The notes under the pieces: generated by a model | Seen by the model: the letters and a program-made list of their open reading frames with translations, nothing else | What the model was told of the DNA's origin: nothing | The model's database searches: none | Assembly (NCBI GenBank): GCA_964569025.1 | Contig: CAZMSQ010000010.1 | Location: 1-64,000, forward strand | DNA from: CAZMSQ01 sp964569025 | Lineage (GTDB): Bacteria; Bacteroidota; Bacteroidia; Chitinophagales; Saprospiraceae | Direction: 5' to 3' | Length of the DNA stretch: 64,000 nt | Part shown: piece by piece, positions 35,049 to 44,090 of the stretch | How the letters are laid out: every line of letters starts with the position of its first letter | How positions within the stretch are numbered: the first letter of the stretch is position 1 | Made by a program: the position numbers and the translations under genes

Positions 35049-38000
35049 CTATCTCAGAATGGTCACATCGCCAGTATACACTTTTCGATCGCTTGCACTC
35101 AGTCTGAACACATACCAATAAGTGCCTTCAGAAAGCGCTTTGCCCGAAGAATAGTCCCGACCATCCCAATCATTTCGGTACGGTGAAGCCTCGTAGACGA
35201 TATCCCCCCACCGATTAAAAACCACAAGAGAATTTGCGGGATAGACCACCGATAGTCTGTCAAGATCACCAATCACCCACATGTCATTCACACCATCAGC
35301 ATTTGGTGTAAAAGCATTGGGTATATCCGGGTCTGATGGCAAGGGAGGCTCTTCGAGTAAGATTGTAACCATTGCTGTATCACATAAATCGGGACAGATG
35401 GAATTGCATAGGGCATATGAGAACACATCGGTGCCCTCTACCTTGGGGCCTCTGTACTCCGCATCCTGATTTGGAAGCAAAATGACAGACCCGAGACTTG
35501 GACCATTCACAATACTGACGAAAAAGTCGGTCACCTGAACGAATTGATCATTCTCGGTCAGATCGATAAGCAGGCTGTCAGCGGTATACGGCTGAAATTC
35601 CTGATCATTAAATGCCCGTGGAGTGCCTTCTACAAATAGGGTGATTGTATCAGCATCATAATCAGGGCAGAGAGGCGACGAAACAATCCAGCTAAAGGTA
35701 TTCTGCCCTGCCATCATTCCTGAAACAACCGCCTCAGGCGCGTCGGGGGGCACTGGCTGTCCGGTACCTGCAAGGACCTCCCACCGACCGGTCACTGGTG
35801 CATTGAGTTGCCCTGCATTCAAAATTGTTTCTGACGTGCAGACGGTGCCGCTCGTTCCGGCATCTGCTGAGCCCAACTCTACCGGACCGAGCACCGTCAG
35901 CGTCAACTCAACTGTGCTGTCACAGCCATTTGAGCCGGTAAAGGTATGTTGATAAACACCGGTAGATTCCAGATCCCGGTCACCAAATCTGAAAACCTCT
36001 CCCTCACAGATTTCAGCCTGATCAGTCACAAATTGGAGAGATTTGACAATCAGCTGCAAAGTGACAATGCTGTCACAACCATTCTCTGCGGAAAGGGTAT
36101 CCGTGTAGATGCCACTCTGTTGGATGGACTGCCCGCCAAAAATGACTATTTCACCTTCACAGACAGACGAGTCTATGGCCGTGGTTGCGATGGGCAATAC
36201 GTTGAGATCCAATATCACAACACTGTCACAGCCATTCCCTGCCTGCAAGGTGTCGAGATAGAATCCCTGCTCAACCCGAAAGCTGCCACCGAAAAAGACT
36301 GAATCGCCATCACAAATAGTCACGGGAAGGGTCGTCTGAAAGACCGGAAGCACTTCCAGACTCAGCGTCACAATGCTATCACACCCATTGACAGCAGTCA
36401 GTGTATCGACATATGTGCCTGGCAGAGACAAAATCTGCGTGCCAAAATCCAAGGAATCTCCTTGACAAATACTAGTCTGAAGGTTTGTGAAACTGACAGG
36501 CCTGACTTCAAGTTGCAGGATGACTATACTGTCGCAACCATTGGCCGCAACAAGGGTATCCAGATACACTCCTGATGTATCAAGGGTTCGACCTCCGAAA
36601 GAGATTACCTCTCCCTCGCAGATTGACTCCTGCAAATTCTCCAGAGGGACAGGCAATACCTCCAAACTCAAAACCGTAAAGCTGTCGCAACCACTCTGGG
36701 TCGTGGATGTATCGATAAATTCTCCGGTATTCATTCTCCATTTTCCCCCAAAAAGAATACTGTCGCCCTGGCAAATGGTCTCGGCAATCTGAACAACTGG
36801 AGTAGGGTTGACGCTCAGGGTCAGCACAGCAATGCTGTCACAGCCGCTCAATGACTGGAGTGTGTCGGAATAAATGCCGGCAGCTGACAGCCAGGAGTTT
36901 CCGAAAAAAAGGCTGTCTCCCTGACAAAGAGAGTCCACAAGATCTGTCTGAAGTACCGGTTGTACAGACAGATCAAGAGTGACTATGCTATCACACCCGC
37001 TGATGGTCTGGAGGGTGTCTCGATAGATTCCGGATTCAGTGAGCTCTTGACCGGCAAACAGTATGAAAACTCCTTGACAAATCTCTGCTGAAATGTCTGT
37101 CAGCGCGGTATCGCCAATTTCGACTTGCCACTCCACCAAACTGTCACATCCGTTGGAAGCGACATACACCGACGGGTAAGTGCCGCTCTCCTGAATCAAC
37201 TGACCTTCTAGGGTCAAAGAGGTTCCGGCACAGACAAACGTATCCCGAACCATTTTTGGGGATTGAAGAACTTGCACATTCCAGGTCAGGATACTGTCAC
37301 ACCCATTGGATGCAGCAAATAATTGCACGAAGGTTCCGGAGGAATGTACAATTGAATCTCCGATTTGAACGGAATCGCCTGCACAGATTGCTGTATCAAT
37401 GGTGATGTGGAATTCCTGAAGCACTGTCAGGTTCAATTCGAGAATGCTATCACAGCCATTCACCGACTGGAGGGTATCAGAATAGAGACCTGCTTGTGAC
37501 ACCCACCCACCTTCAAAGAAAAAGCTGTCTGATTCACAGATTGATGCTGAGGTCGAATTCGCATACACAGGCGCAACCTCGAGTTCAATCACAAAAATAC
37601 TGTCGCATCCGGCATTTGTCAGGAAACTATCGATATACTGCCCTGACTCGAAGTAGGATGAAGCGCCAAATTGGAAAGTATCTCCTTGGCAAATTTGGGC
37701 TGAAATGGTATCAATAGAGACCGGATTGACTGTAAGAACAAGAACCGAAATACTGTCACATCCATTGATTGCCGTGAACGTATCAGGGTATGTGCCGGAG
37801 AGGCTGTAGAAATTCTGACCAAAATGCAGGGAGTCGCCTGCACAGATTTGGGCAACAATCGTATCTCTAAGCACAGGCAAGACACTGAGATTGATGCTGA
37901 CCAGAGAATCACACCCATTGGATGAACCGCCCGAGATTATCTCCAACCCGCTTGGCTGGCCTGCATGGTATGGGACTCCGTTCACAATGATGGTATCTCC

Positions 38001-39332
38001 GGGGCAGATATCCTGCTCAAGCTCGAGGAGAGGTTCTTCGAAAAAAAAGACTTGGACATTCAATACAGAGTCACATCCATGGCGGTTTGCTCCTGGAAAT
38101 GTGTAGGTGCCTTCTACAGGGAAGCCTGTACCATATTGGTCTCCATTGATTTGAATGACTTCTCCCGGACAGATAAAAGTATCAAGCTGGACAATTTCTG
38201 GTGCGCAGAAAACATCTATTGTGACCTCCCTACTGTAAAGGGTGAGAGAAGGGGCTCCGGGGTTGGTCACCTCTGCCCGATAGACCCCTTGGTCAGCAAA
38301 GCCTATGTCATTGAAAATAAGTTGATTGATATTGAGAATGGGAGGATAAAACACGTTATTCTTCCACCATTGATATTGATTGTCAGGAACGGTCTGATCG
38401 ATTCCCAGATCGATTGCATAATTGGTGCCGGCGGGGACTGAAACAAGCAGTGTCTGACCAATTGAGTCTTGCGGTGCGTAGAAAAGAGAGGTACAGAAAT
38501 CCTCAATATTTGGGAGAATGTCGTCAAAGGTCAGCCGATTGTTCTGCCCCCGAAGTCTGTTACAGCTCAGTCCGGTCCCTGAGAGGTCAGGGAGACATTC
38601 AATTTCGTTGCCAAAAAACTCGAATTGGTTCAAGGTGAAAAGAGTGGCGAATGATTCGGGGACGCACCCGGAGATTTGATTCCCATCGACGAAAAAGATA
38701 CTGAGGAAGGGGAGCTCACCGAGGCCTGATGGGATTTCACCGATCAGCTGGTTGTCATCGAGCCAGAGTCTGAATAGGCCGTCGCAGTTCCCCAGTTCGT
38801 CGGGTATATTCCCTGAGAGCTGGTTGTCGCTCAGCCGAAGGTCAAACAACATTTTCAGGTTCCCGATTTCAGGAGGTATTGGTCCACCGAGTCCGGTATT
38901 GATAAGCCAAAGTTGCTCGAGCAGCTCCAGGTCTCCTATGGAGGCTGGTATCCCGCCACCAAGAGCGTTATTGGAGAGTATCAGTTTTTTGAGGGCACAC
39001 AGCTGCCCTATGTCAGATGGGATTGCACCTGAAAGATCGCGCATTTCCAGATTGAGTTCCTGCACACAGCCCTGTGCATTCAGGACAACGCCCACCCATT
39101 GGTCGAGGGGTGCCCCGGTATTCCAGGGGATTTCCCCCCCAGGCACATCAACGGCCCATGCAGGACCGTTTGTGGCGGGGAAAAAAGTTTGAATCAGGTA
39201 GAGAGAATCGGCTTGTCGGCTGCAAGAGCATACCGGAGGGTGTTGTGGCGAAACCTGCAGTGAAACCCCTGATCCAATCAACGCAAATGCCAGAACGGCG
39301 AGACCCAAGATGACTGTCAAGGAATGACGCAT
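35049..39332 (-). CDS. Giant LRR + 51-aa-repeat surface protein, T9SS type B sorting domain
   Basis: 1427 aa from the ATG at 39332 (signal peptide about 1-25: LGLAVLAFALIGSGVSLQ). An N-terminal cap with CSCSRQADSLYLIQTFF leads to plant-type leucine-rich repeats about 85-260 (GAIPSDIGQLCALKKLILSN; GNIPDELGNCDGLFRLWLDD). An Ig-like segment follows, then 15 repeats of about 51 residues with CxGDSxxFGG, GxYxDTL and NGCDSIVxLxL, about 372-1149. A region with cadherin-like wording (FNDQEFQPYTADSLLIDLTEND) precedes the C-terminal gliding-motility-associated/T9SS type B domain about 1335-1427 (PNAFTPNADGVNDMW, VFNRWGDIVYE, GTYWYVFRL). Adhesion or substrate binding is inferred. Its own promoter-like box is at 39475. 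Confidence 0.9.
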   Translation of the reverse strand: MRHSLTVILGLAVLAFALIGSGVSLQVSPQHPPVCSCSRQADSLYLIQTFFPATNGPAWAVDVPGGEIPWNTGAPLDQWVGVVLNAQGCVQELNLEMRDLSGAIPSDIGQLCALKKLILSNNALGGGIPASIGDLELLEQLWLINTGLGGPIPPEIGNLKMLFDLRLSDNQLSGNIPDELGNCDGLFRLWLDDNQLIGEIPSGLGELPFLSIFFVDGNQISGCVPESFATLFTLNQFEFFGNEIECLPDLSGTGLSCNRLRGQNNRLTFDDILPNIEDFCTSLFYAPQDSIGQTLLVSVPAGTNYAIDLGIDQTVPDNQYQWWKNNVFYPPILNINQLIFNDIGFADQGVYRAEVTNPGAPSLTLYSREVTIDVFCAPEIVQLDTFICPGEVIQINGDQYGTGFPVEGTYTFPGANRHGCDSVLNVQVFFFEEPLLELEQDICPGDTIIVNGVPYHAGQPSGLEIISGGSSNGCDSLVSINLSVLPVLRDTIVAQICAGDSLHFGQNFYSLSGTYPDTFTAINGCDSISVLVLTVNPVSIDTISAQICQGDTFQFGASSYFESGQYIDSFLTNAGCDSIFVIELEVAPVYANSTSASICESDSFFFEGGWVSQAGLYSDTLQSVNGCDSILELNLTVLQEFHITIDTAICAGDSVQIGDSIVHSSGTFVQLFAASNGCDSILTWNVQVLQSPKMVRDTFVCAGTSLTLEGQLIQESGTYPSVYVASNGCDSLVEWQVEIGDTALTDISAEICQGVFILFAGQELTESGIYRDTLQTISGCDSIVTLDLSVQPVLQTDLVDSLCQGDSLFFGNSWLSAAGIYSDTLQSLSGCDSIAVLTLSVNPTPVVQIAETICQGDSILFGGKWRMNTGEFIDTSTTQSGCDSFTVLSLEVLPVPLENLQESICEGEVISFGGRTLDTSGVYLDTLVAANGCDSIVILQLEVRPVSFTNLQTSICQGDSLDFGTQILSLPGTYVDTLTAVNGCDSIVTLSLEVLPVFQTTLPVTICDGDSVFFGGSFRVEQGFYLDTLQAGNGCDSVVILDLNVLPIATTAIDSSVCEGEIVIFGGQSIQQSGIYTDTLSAENGCDSIVTLQLIVKSLQFVTDQAEICEGEVFRFGDRDLESTGVYQHTFTGSNGCDSTVELTLTVLGPVELGSADAGTSGTVCTSETILNAGQLNAPVTGRWEVLAGTGQPVPPDAPEAVVSGMMAGQNTFSWIVSSPLCPDYDADTITLFVEGTPRAFNDQEFQPYTADSLLIDLTENDQFVQVTDFFVSIVNGPSLGSVILLPNQDAEYRGPKVEGTDVFSYALCNSICPDLCDTAMVTILLEEPPLPSDPDIPNAFTPNADGVNDMWVIGDLDRLSVVYPANSLVVFNRWGDIVYEASPYRNDWDGRDYSSGKALSEGTYWYVFRLSASDRKVYTGDVTILR
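35885..38171 (-). repeat. Fifteen 51-codon NGCDS repeats
   Basis: Fifteen occurrences of GCDS, most spaced 51 residues apart, each unit with one Cys in the IC-x-GD motif and one in GCDS. The even Cys count per unit suggests one disulfide per repeat, which is inference. Two related units also occur in the protein starting at 51011. Confidence 0.85.
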
Positions 39333-39474
39333 AAAACAGAGCGATTTCAGTAGTCTCGCAAATGACCCGATACGGGACAAAACAAACGAGCATATTCAGC
39401 CTGCGAAGGTACGAAGGGCCGTGCGGAATGCCAACGTCCAATTTCGATGCATGCCAGAATTCCCGTTTTGGCTT

Positions 39475-39482
39475 CAAAAATA
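39475..39482 (-). promoter_or_regulatory. -7 box TATTTTTG for the LRR protein gene
   Basis: Minus-strand TATTTTTG, with TTTG 15 bases upstream (39501-39498), shorter than the 20-nt spacing seen elsewhere in the window. It implies a leader of about 135 nt. Confidence 0.5.
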
Positions 39483-39571
39483 CAATGATGCCGGCAGCAA
39501 ACCTGACGAATAATGATTTTTATTCATAGAAAATGCACTCTATGCGAACTGATATGGCCACACTTTACTGG

Positions 39572-39602
39572 TTGAATTTGTGAACCAAAGCCAGTAGTTT
39601 TG
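39572..39602 (+). promoter_or_regulatory. Promoter TTG-N20-TAGTTTTG
   Basis: TTG at 39572-39574, exactly 20 bases, then TAGTTTTG at 39595-39602: a full Bacteroidota match. It predicts a start near 39609 and a leader of about 120 nt for the gene at 39731. Confidence 0.65.
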
Positions 39603-39730
39603 TATTCCGTGGTATATTGTGTGATGTTCCCTATCTTGCGGATACTCATCAGTTGTCAGCATCTTCGTCCTGAGCGAATGTCGAGACCAATCACATGAGT
39701 ATCACAGTTATACTGGCAAAAACCGATGAC

Positions 39731-42700
39731 ATGAATCTCTCCCGACTATTGAATACGGCTGCCTTGCTTGCTGCCTTCTGGGCTGGTGGGGGAACCCCCG
39801 TTACTTTCGCACAGTGTGCCCTGCCCAACGGGATCATCTTTGTGGAAAACACCCTTGATGAGGGCCCCGGGTCCCTTCGTGAAGCCATCGATTGTGCAAA
39901 CAGCACGCCAGGCCCGAATACCATTCGCTTCAATATCGTAAGTCTTGATGACCAGATTTTCATGGTCGGATCCACTACCATGGAACCTTTGCCGGCATTG
40001 ACGGATGACGAGACCATTATTGACGGAAGCACCCAGGCTGGCTTTGGATTGAATGGCGACTTTACACCCCGGATCATATTGGATGGCTCGGCAGTTGACT
40101 GGGATTTACCGGTAAACGGGCTGACTATCTTGTGTGACGGGTTTGGGATTTATGGTCTGGAAATCAGAAACTTCCCTTACAATGGGATTGAAATACGGAA
40201 CGGGGATGATGGCAGGGTCGGTGATCCACAGCGCATGAACATCATTTATTCGAATGGTGAAGAGCGAGATATCTATCCATTAGCTCCGGTAACGGGTATG
40301 TATGAAGGGTCTGGTATTTTTATGCGCAGCAGTTCAACCAACGTGACCATTGAAAACAACATCATCGGGTCTGATGAAACCTTAGTTCCCGGCCTTGGCA
40401 ATGAATGGGCCGGCATCCGCACCCAGTTTAACTCGTTTAACAATTTCATCGGCCGAAATACAGACGGTCGCCGGAATACGATTTTACACAATCCAACGGG
40501 TGTTTTGGTGATTGGCTCTGGGGGTCAGCGCATTTCGGGCAATATTTTTCTATGCAACGATACCGCGGCCATTTCCATGCTTCAGAACAGCAACAGCAAT
40601 AAGCCGGCTCCAATGATTACAGCAGCACTGACCACAGGAATCAGCGGGAGTGCTCAAAATGGCAGTACGGTTGAAGTTTACCTAAGCGTAGCGGATAGCT
40701 GCCCTGCAGCTGTATGTCAAGGATCGGTCTACCTCGGAGTAGCCGAAGTTGCGGGGGGTATCTGGCACCTACCAGCCCCATTTGCAAATGGCACCACCCT
40801 ATCGGGTGGGGAAACAGTGACCGCACTTGCTGTTGATCTCTCTCCGATCTCATCCAACAGTTCTCCCTTTAGCTCATGCCGCACTGTGATAGACCCAAAT
40901 GTATGCGCCAACAGTCAGGGAGACATTATGGTGACTCACTCCGCTGATGGAGGGATCGGCTCTCTTCGGTATGCCATCGGGTGTGCCAATGCAGTACCCG
41001 GGCCCAATACTATTCTGTTCTCAATTCCAGAAAACCAACTCACTCCGATTTTTGTGGGCGAAACGACGGGAGACCCTCTTCCAACGCTAACTGATGGTGC
41101 CACCACCATCGACGGAACCTCCCAAACAGGAGGAGCACCTGTACTCGACGGCAGCCTCACCAATTGGGACATCCCCTACAATGCCTTGTTCATTCAAGGA
41201 GACAGTTGCGCCGTCTATGGTCTCGAAATCAGAAATTTCCCCGATGATGCCATCGACATCACCAATGCCGGGTCTGTGATTATTGGTCGCCCGGGAGGGG
41301 GAAACGTCATCCACGGAAACGGGAGTGAGCAAGATGAGTTTGACGGCCTTCCGGGCTCAGGACCTTGGGAAGGCAGCGGCATTGTCCTAAAAGGAACGAC
41401 CCACTCCTGCCTGATTCAAGCAAATACCCTTGGACTCACTCCCTCCGGATTGCCATCACCCAATGAATTTGCAGGGATTCGAATCCGACAATCTGCTGCC
41501 GGTCACATAATCGGGGAGGCAAACCCCGAAGCACAGAACAGGATTGCAGGCCAGCCTTTTGGCATCTCTATAGAAGGCACCGCCCAAAACATAGATATTC
41601 AGCCCAATAGCTTTGAATGCAATACAGAAGAGGGGGTTTTGCTCATGGAAGGGGCCAACGGAGATGCTTTGCCTCCCACCATTGATTCAGCACGTATATT
41701 TTCATTTTCCGGAACCATCGCGACCGGAGGAGAACGCATCGACTTGTATGTACAGCCGGATCATTGTGTACAGAATGTCTGCCAAGGACAACTGTATATT
41801 GGCTCCGGCGTCATTTCTGGCCAGACCTGGCAGTTGGACAGCCTAGTCAGTCCAATCCCCCCCGGCCCAATCAATGTGACAGCCACATCCACCGATGGCG
41901 ATGGGAATACATCAGGGTTTGCACCGTGTATCCAATATACCCGGGACTGCGATTCTTTTTCGGCTCCCGCCATCACCGTTCTCGATGACACTTGCTTTGC
42001 CGGCATCGGCAGAATATTTATCGACCCCGCCGATCCTCAAGTCCAGACGACGCTGATTCATGAATTACGGCGAACAGGAGGCAACCCCCCTATCCCTTCG
42101 GATTCCCCACTCGAGGCAGGGACATACCGTGCCATTCTTGCCGACTGGCAGGGATGTGCAGACACCCTTCTGGTCGAAGTTCTGAATATTGATGGTCTGC
42201 CTGAAGCGGATTTCAACCAAGACCAACAGGGCCTCTCCATTTTTCTGACAAATACATCTCAACAGTCGGATTCCTTAGTTTGGTCTTTTGGAGATGGAGC
42301 GACCTCAAACATAAATAACCCCGTGCACACATATTCTACCGCTGGAATTTATGAGATCTGTCTAACTGCATTTGGAGCCTGTGGAGACAATACTACTTGC
42401 CAAACAGTATTTGTGTTGCCTGAAGATCAGTCACCAACCTTCACTGCAGGCTTCGTAAATGGCGAAGCCGGAGATACCGTGTCTGTCCCAATCATCACAA
42501 GTGGATTCTCAGATATTATTGGCCTCCAATTTTCTATAGGGCCAGCAGCTCCAACTTTGGGCACCATCATTGGAGTTGGTAATTTCCAGCTTCCGGGACT
42601 CAGTCAGTCTTCGTTTATTCTCTCTCCGGAAAATGCAGCCCTTTCATGGTTTGACTTTGGCCTGAGCGGGGTCAGCGTCCCAGACCAAACGGTTCTGTTT

Positions 42701-44086
42701 GATCTTACCCTTGTACTCAGTACTCAATTCTCCGGATGTCTGCCGATTCAGTTTCTTGAGGACCCCACCCCTCCCGAGGTCATTCTGATTTTCGATGGGC
42801 AGGACGTGCGTGCACCTTTCATTCTCCAGGATGGCGAAATTTGTGAACCGGGGTCAGCAGCCGGCCTTATCAGCACTTCCACAGGATTACCTGTCGGACA
42901 AGCCACCATATTTTGCGGCGGTTCTCCAGCAGACACGACCATGCCGGACGGTCTTTATTCATGCGATATCAGAAATCTCTCTGCCCCCATTGTCATCCGT
43001 CCCGAAAAACTCATAAATGCTCGGAATGGCGTCTCCACCTTTGATCTTGTGCGCATCCAACAACACATTCTCAAACTGGACACATTCACAGACCCCTATC
43101 AGGTAATCGCTGCAAATGCAGACGGATCGGACAAGATTTCCACCATTGACATGCTTCATATCCAGCAGGTTATCCTGAAAGTTTCCACCTCATTCCCAGC
43201 AAATACTTCCTGGCGCTTTGTCCCGGCCTCCCATATTTTCCCATACCCCAGTGCCCCGCTCGCCGGGATCTATCCACAGGAGGTGGCACTCAACTCGGCT
43301 GGCATCGATACTTCCGGACTGGATTTCATCGGTATAAAAATTGGTGATGTTTCGATGGATAGTGACCCGGCAGAAGCTGCTGGTTTGTCAGGTATAACGC
43401 TCATTCCATCGGTTATCCAGGAATCTTCCAATGACACCCATATTTGCATTGAACTCAATGCATCCTCAAATGAGGGGTGGATGGCCTTGCAGGGCACTTT
43501 GGAATTTGACGCCGCAGCATTCGAACTTGAGCGGGTCGGTGCCATTGAAGAATCCGGGCTGGTTGTGAACACTGCATTTGCAGCAACCGGGAAAATCCCG
43601 TTTTTATGGGTTGACCCAAGCGTCAAGTCTGGAGGGCAGTCACTTGAACGACAGCCACTAATTCGGCTCCACTTTAAAACACGTCAATCTCAGCCGTATG
43701 GAATCCCTCAATTGTCAATCTCACAATTCCCTACCGAATCATTCGCCATCAATGGATTGGGGGAGAGGAGAATACTCGAGATGGGGCAATACCCCATTTT
43801 GACAACCTCGGAAAAAACTACAAAACAACCACTTGATATTTCATGCTTCCCAAATCCGTTCTCAACCTCCCTCACGTTGCAGATAAAGGATATGACCCGT
43901 CATCAAGAGGCTTTCCTGAAAATAGTCGACTGCAGTGGGCGGATTATTTATTCCGGGGCACATCAAATCTCCCCACCCCAAACCCAGATAACAATCCCTG
44001 CTGAATCTATGAGCACTCCGGGCGTCTATTTCGTTGAGGTTATTACTGAGGCCGGAGTGGACGTTTTACGGGCTATCCGGAAATAA
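39731..44086 (+). CDS. Giant beta-helix/PKD/cohesin/dockerin protein, T9SS type A
   Basis: 1451 aa from the ATG at 39731 (signal peptide ends PVTFAQ, about 28). Two parallel beta-helix regions, each opening with a GSLREAIDCAN- or GSLRYAIGCAN-type motif, about 30-230 and 400-600, with VYGLEIRNFP turns. PKD domain about 825-896 (VWSFGDGATSNINNPVHTYS). Cohesin-like module about 903-1040 (LSWFDFGLSGVSVPDQTVLF). Dockerin-like pair about 1093-1153: GVSTFDLVRIQQHIL, then ANADGSDKISTIDMLHIQQ; the first calcium loop is degenerate, the second keeps N, D, S and D. Second cohesin-like module about 1223-1356. T9SS type A domain about 1370-1451 (CFPNPFSTSLTL, GVYFVEVI). The 3' end faces the next giant gene with 4 bases between. 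Confidence 0.9.
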   Translation: MNLSRLLNTAALLAAFWAGGGTPVTFAQCALPNGIIFVENTLDEGPGSLREAIDCANSTPGPNTIRFNIVSLDDQIFMVGSTTMEPLPALTDDETIIDGSTQAGFGLNGDFTPRIILDGSAVDWDLPVNGLTILCDGFGIYGLEIRNFPYNGIEIRNGDDGRVGDPQRMNIIYSNGEERDIYPLAPVTGMYEGSGIFMRSSSTNVTIENNIIGSDETLVPGLGNEWAGIRTQFNSFNNFIGRNTDGRRNTILHNPTGVLVIGSGGQRISGNIFLCNDTAAISMLQNSNSNKPAPMITAALTTGISGSAQNGSTVEVYLSVADSCPAAVCQGSVYLGVAEVAGGIWHLPAPFANGTTLSGGETVTALAVDLSPISSNSSPFSSCRTVIDPNVCANSQGDIMVTHSADGGIGSLRYAIGCANAVPGPNTILFSIPENQLTPIFVGETTGDPLPTLTDGATTIDGTSQTGGAPVLDGSLTNWDIPYNALFIQGDSCAVYGLEIRNFPDDAIDITNAGSVIIGRPGGGNVIHGNGSEQDEFDGLPGSGPWEGSGIVLKGTTHSCLIQANTLGLTPSGLPSPNEFAGIRIRQSAAGHIIGEANPEAQNRIAGQPFGISIEGTAQNIDIQPNSFECNTEEGVLLMEGANGDALPPTIDSARIFSFSGTIATGGERIDLYVQPDHCVQNVCQGQLYIGSGVISGQTWQLDSLVSPIPPGPINVTATSTDGDGNTSGFAPCIQYTRDCDSFSAPAITVLDDTCFAGIGRIFIDPADPQVQTTLIHELRRTGGNPPIPSDSPLEAGTYRAILADWQGCADTLLVEVLNIDGLPEADFNQDQQGLSIFLTNTSQQSDSLVWSFGDGATSNINNPVHTYSTAGIYEICLTAFGACGDNTTCQTVFVLPEDQSPTFTAGFVNGEAGDTVSVPIITSGFSDIIGLQFSIGPAAPTLGTIIGVGNFQLPGLSQSSFILSPENAALSWFDFGLSGVSVPDQTVLFDLTLVLSTQFSGCLPIQFLEDPTPPEVILIFDGQDVRAPFILQDGEICEPGSAAGLISTSTGLPVGQATIFCGGSPADTTMPDGLYSCDIRNLSAPIVIRPEKLINARNGVSTFDLVRIQQHILKLDTFTDPYQVIAANADGSDKISTIDMLHIQQVILKVSTSFPANTSWRFVPASHIFPYPSAPLAGIYPQEVALNSAGIDTSGLDFIGIKIGDVSMDSDPAEAAGLSGITLIPSVIQESSNDTHICIELNASSNEGWMALQGTLEFDAAAFELERVGAIEESGLVVNTAFAATGKIPFLWVDPSVKSGGQSLERQPLIRLHFKTRQSQPYGIPQLSISQFPTESFAINGLGERRILEMGQYPILTTSEKTTKQPLDISCFPNPFSTSLTLQIKDMTRHQEAFLKIVDCSGRIIYSGAHQISPPQTQITIPAESMSTPGVYFVEVITEAGVDVLRAIRK

Positions 44087-44090
44087 TCAA

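Larger units (their letters stand above)
39333..39730. other. Divergent intergenic region between two giant secreted genes
   Basis: 398 bases. It holds one promoter-like element for each direction (39475-39482 minus, 39572-39602 plus). Short open frames here are out of phase with either gene and look random. No RNA gene seen. Confidence 0.5.
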
